Source of the DNA: Clostridiales bacterium
Lineage (GTDB): Bacteria; Bacillota; Clostridia; Christensenellales; Pumilibacteraceae
Assembly (NCBI GenBank): GCA_029069015.1
Contig: JAIEBL010000275.1
Location: 1-7,450, forward strand
Reading direction: 5' to 3'
DNA length: 7,450 nt
A program made the position numbers and the translations under genes. Positions 5,311-7,450 of this stretch are shown here, piece by piece (the first letter of the stretch is position 1; the number at the start of each line of letters is the position of its first letter). The notes under the pieces were generated by a model that worked only from the letters and a program-made list of their open reading frames with translations, was not told the origin of the DNA and did not search any database.

Positions 5311-6180
5311 TTATCTTCCCATCGTGGTCGTTTTGATTGCCCGTAAGTTCCCTTTGAGTTCATACGGTTCGCCCGCCGCGAGCAGGAAGCTTTCGCCCTT
5401 TTTCACCCTTTCGCCGTTTAGCGTCCCCTCGCCGTCTACGATCAGCAACGAAGTATAGGAAAACGGATTTTCGTCCTCGTCTTCTTCTACGGCCTGCACC
5501 GTAAACGCGGGACACGCCGCCAGACACCCCGTAAAGACGGGCGATGCGTACTCCGAAAAGTTCAGCACCGCAAGTGCTTGCTCGATATGAAGCTCGCGCG
5601 GCTTTCCGTCGTCGCCTTGGCGGTTATAATCGAACACGCGGAACGTGCAGTCGTCGCTTTGCTGCACTTCTGCCATCAGACAGCCTTTGCCGATGGCGTG
5701 CACAGTGCCGGCAGGTACGAAGTAGCTCTCGCCTTTTTTAACGGGCACTTTGCGAAGTAACTCGGTAAGCTTTCCCGTAGCGATCGCTTCACGGCACTCT
5801 TTTTCCGTGACCGCCCTTTTAAAGCCCAAATATATGTATGCGTCCTTTGCTGCGTCAACCACGTACCACATTTCCGTTTTGCCGCACGAAAGTCCGTGGC
5901 AAGCGGCGTATTCATTGGTCGGGTGCACCTGCACCGAAAGATTATCGTGCGCGTCGATCAGCTTGATAAGTACGGGGAATTCTTTAAACGCGCGGCATGC
6001 GCTCCCCCAATTCTCGCGCGGGAACGCTTTCGAAACGGGCAAGCCGCCCACCGAGCTTTCGTCGCCCTTAATGAACGAACACATCCAAGCTTCGGCGACT
6101 CTGCCCTTTCCGATACCGAATTCGCGCGGCAGACGATCTCCGCCCCATATATAATCTTTTACGATCGGTTTTAGCTTCAT
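5311..6180 (-). CDS. manA: Mannose-6-phosphate isomerase, class I
   Basis: Interconverts mannose 6-phosphate and fructose 6-phosphate in the cytoplasm, linking mannose use or GDP-mannose synthesis to glycolysis. Family marks are clear. The N-terminal DYIWGGDRL is typical. The zinc ligands are visible as Q84 and H86 (LSVQVHP), E103 (GKTEMWYV) and H161 (VPAGTVHAIG). The substrate-binding R181 sits in the QQSDDCTFRVFDYNR segment. Residues 215-289 form the C-terminal cupin-like part (VDGEGTLNGERVKKGESFLLAAG). At 289 residues it is slightly shorter than the roughly 310-320 of Bacillus-type ManA, with nothing essential missing. An AAGGG ribosome binding site precedes the ATG at close spacing. It lies 66 bases after the HAD gene and 93 before the NUDIX gene, same strand, with no terminator on either side. 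Confidence 0.95.
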   Translation of the reverse strand: MKLKPIVKDYIWGGDRLPREFGIGKGRVAEAWMCSFIKGDESSVGGLPVSKAFPRENWGSACRAFKEFPVLIKLIDAHDNLSVQVHPTNEYAACHGLSCGKTEMWYVVDAAKDAYIYLGFKRAVTEKECREAIATGKLTELLRKVPVKKGESYFVPAGTVHAIGKGCLMAEVQQSDDCTFRVFDYNRQGDDGKPRELHIEQALAVLNFSEYASPVFTGCLAACPAFTVQAVEEDEDENPFSYTSLLIVDGEGTLNGERVKKGESFLLAAGEPYELKGNLRAIKTTTMGR

Positions 6181-6246
6181 GAAGTGCCCTTGCTTCTCTC
6201 CCTTGCGCCGTTCTCTCTGTTTGTTTTTTTCGTTTGTGTTCCGCCC

Positions 6247-7044
6247 TTAACGGAACGTCCCGTCGGCGAGCGTACGCAATACTTTCAGTACGCCGCCCTC
6301 GTTGTTTCCGTCGGCAATACGGTTTCCGAACCGAAACATATCTTCGTTTGCGTTTTTCATGACGTACGCGTACTCTGCGCACGCAAGCATCGAAACGTCG
6401 TTGTAGTAATCGCCGAACGCCACCGTTTCCGCCTTTGTTACGCCGCGATACTCTTGAATGGCGGCAAGCGCTTCCCCCTTCGATACGCCCTTTGCCATGA
6501 CGTCCATCCATACGTCGCCCGAAACGACCACGTCCGCATCGTCGCCCAGCATTTTCTGTAACCGTTCGGCGCTGCCCGTTTTGGGCCCCCGAAGATCGCA
6601 GATGGCGATCTTGTTGACGTCGTCGCCGATGTCCGTCAGATCTTTTTCGGACACGCAGTTAAAGTAGTAGGGGCATACGTGGCGCTCGAACTTCGTTCCC
6701 TCTACGGGAAGCATGTAGGTCGTCTTCGTGCCGCAAAGCAGAATATGTACGTCTTCGCTCTCAGCCCATTCTGCGACGCGCCGCACGATAGGCTTCGGCA
6801 CGGGCATGTTGCGTACGATCTTACCGTCCGCAATCGCCACCGCACCGTTATCGCAAATGTAATCGATTTCGCCCGCGATTGGTGCAAAGTTCGCTTTTAA
6901 CGTATACGGCGAACGCCCAGACGCCGCCACGAACCGTATGCCGCGTTCGCGCAAGCGCGCCGTGAGGGAGAATATTTCCTTAGGGATTACTTTATCGTCA
7001 CCCAAAAGCGTACCGTCTAAATCGGTGGCTACCAATTTCACCAT
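6247..7044 (-). CDS. Cof-type HAD-IIB family phosphatase
   Basis: A 265-residue cytoplasmic phosphatase of the HAD superfamily, Cof/YidA-like subgroup (IIB cap). These enzymes dephosphorylate sugar phosphates, flavin phosphates or similar small molecules; the substrate cannot be read from sequence. All four catalytic motifs are present: motif I D8-L-D10-G-T (nucleophile D8, acid/base D10), motif II S42 in AASGR, motif III K189 in GVSKG, and motif IV G211-D212-Y-Y-N215-D216. The cap lies between about residues 80 and 180. Length is normal. The start cannot lie further downstream because the nucleophile is at residue 8. No ribosome binding site precedes it, and the promoter -10 ends only 7 bases before the ATG, pointing to a leaderless message. 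It is the first gene of a probable unit with manA and the NUDIX gene. Confidence 0.93.
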   Translation of the reverse strand: MVKLVATDLDGTLLGDDKVIPKEIFSLTARLRERGIRFVAASGRSPYTLKANFAPIAGEIDYICDNGAVAIADGKIVRNMPVPKPIVRRVAEWAESEDVHILLCGTKTTYMLPVEGTKFERHVCPYYFNCVSEKDLTDIGDDVNKIAICDLRGPKTGSAERLQKMLGDDADVVVSGDVWMDVMAKGVSKGEALAAIQEYRGVTKAETVAFGDYYNDVSMLACAEYAYVMKNANEDMFRFGNRIADGNNEGGVLKVLRTLADGTFR

Positions 7045-7051
7045 ACGACTT

Positions 7052-7081
7052 AGTATACAGGCTTTGCCCGCCCTTTGTCAA
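7052..7081 (-). promoter_or_regulatory. Promoter of the HAD-manA-NUDIX unit
   Basis: On the minus strand, TTGACA (complement of 7076-7081) and TATACT (complement of 7052-7057) are 18 bases apart, and TG directly precedes the -10. The first base after the -10 is 7051 and the HAD start codon begins at 7044, so initiation is expected at or within a base or two of the ATG. No promoter-like sequence is seen in the two intergenic gaps downstream, which supports one transcript for the three genes. Confidence 0.75.
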
Positions 7082-7104
7082 GCGAAACGCAAGGCGGCTA
7101 TGCC

Positions 7105-7137
7105 AATTAAGAATTAAGAATGCAGAATGCAGAATTG
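7105..7137. repeat. Tandem 7-bp repeats
   Basis: Two copies of AATTAAG (7105-7118) are followed by two copies of AATGCAG (7119-7132) and a partial AATTG. The two units differ at three positions, so this is a 7-base periodic array of about four and a half units. It sits between the terminator of the upstream gene and the promoter of the HAD gene. Similar A-rich heptamer runs are frequent in intergenic DNA and probably reflect slippage. No function is evident. Confidence 0.6.
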
Positions 7138-7168
7138 AAAAAGAACGAAGCGTTTCGCTCCGTCCTTT
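7138..7168 (-). terminator. Rho-independent terminator of the gene at the window end
   Basis: Arms at 7156-7168 (CGCTCCGTCCTTT) and 7140-7152 (AAAGAACGAAGCG) form a 13-bp stem with two G-U wobbles in the minus-strand RNA and a three-base loop. The minus-strand RNA then runs into a U-tract from the A-run at 7138-7142. It lies 27 bases after the stop codon at 7196 and separates that gene from the HAD promoter. Confidence 0.8.
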
Positions 7169-7195
7169 CAATCTTGTTATTGTTTTCTTACCGCA

Positions 7196-7450
7196 TTACG
7201 CTGCTTGCGAAGTAAGCCAATCCAGTTCGTTGCCTTGGGGGTTGATCGCGACCCAGAGCAGGAAAGATCCGTCGTTTCCGTAAGGAAGGCTGATCGTGAT
7301 CAAGTAATTCGTTTCGTTTTCGTAGGCGTCGTCCAAAAGTGCGGCGGGAATATACAACACGCCGTTTTCGAATACTACGTCATAGTCGCTGTCGCTTATA
7401 CCCATCTCCGAGCCCACGAGACAACTCAGGAAGTCGGTTTCCCGAGTCTG
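7196..7450 (-). CDS. 3' end of an unrecognised protein gene, cut by the window edge
   Basis: The frame stays open from the TAA at 7196 to the window edge, giving the last 84 residues (beginning QTRETDFLSCL). A GTG at 7417 could be read as a start, but the upstream codons are open and no ribosome binding site precedes it, so this is almost certainly the C-terminal part of a longer protein. The visible part is acidic and predicted beta-rich: VVFENGVLYIPAALL, then YLITISLPYG and FLLWVAINPQG. This rhythm loosely resembles Ig-like or X2-like domains of secreted Clostridial proteins, but no family is recognised. It ends in DWLTSQAA with no anchor. The gene is followed by a terminator and is probably a separate transcription unit from the HAD gene. 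Confidence 0.6.
   Translation of the reverse strand, partial: QTRETDFLSCLVGSEMGISDSDYDVVFENGVLYIPAALLDDAYENETNYLITISLPYGNDGSFLLWVAINPQGNELDWLTSQAA

Noticed and set aside
6184..6246. Gap between the HAD gene and manA as a promoter or terminator site
   Set aside because: The T7 run on the plus strand becomes an A-run in the relevant transcript, with no hairpin and no -35/-10 pair.
6068..6511. Minus-strand frame (147 codons) spanning the HAD-manA junction
   Set aside because: Arg/Lys-rich out-of-frame translation that overlaps two well-supported enzymes and has no ribosome binding site.

Overview
The window looks like chromosomal DNA of an anaerobic Firmicute (Clostridia; a Christensenellales-like gut lineage would fit). 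This is inferred from A/G-rich ribosome binding sites (AAAGGAG, AAGGAGGG), consensus sigma-A type promoters, a BspA-type leucine-rich-repeat lipoprotein with the Cys/His-rich 'ATCTEDG' segment common in gut Clostridia, and short Cof-type HAD and class I ManA proteins. No rRNA, tRNA, CRISPR array, transposase or phage gene is visible. No stretch over 300 bases lacks a gene.

Layout. 1-227 is intergenic and holds two inverted repeats that look like a dispersed palindromic element, then a weak promoter and a ribosome binding site. 228-1496 (+) is a 422-residue ferritin-like protein. It contains a gap-free internal duplication: two four-helix di-metal modules 155 residues apart. 1521-1551 is a terminator that can serve both strands, between this gene and the convergent 1583-4060 (-), an 825-residue lipoprotein with 19 BspA-type repeats. 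Divergent from it is 4205-4531 (+), a small XRE-family regulator. The 144-bp gap between them holds a 28-bp perfect palindrome overlapping a perfect TTGACA-17-TATAAT promoter that points at the lipoprotein gene. A second TATAAT in the same palindrome points at the regulator. 4549-4580 is another two-way terminator.

From 7044 down to 4609 on the minus strand lies a likely three-gene unit: a Cof-type HAD phosphatase, class I mannose-6-phosphate isomerase (manA) and a NUDIX hydrolase. Gaps are 66 and 93 bp with no terminator between genes. The only good promoter lies so close to the first start codon that its message should be leaderless or nearly so. Sugar-phosphate handling is the shared theme of at least the first two genes. 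From 7196 to the window end is the 3' part of a further minus-strand gene with its own terminator at 7138-7168.

Most of the window is ordinary housekeeping and cell-surface gene content. Two points deserve attention: the tandem ferritin-like architecture with one complete and one altered metal site, and the palindrome/promoter arrangement linking the XRE regulator to the surface lipoprotein. Neither can be called undescribed without database searches.
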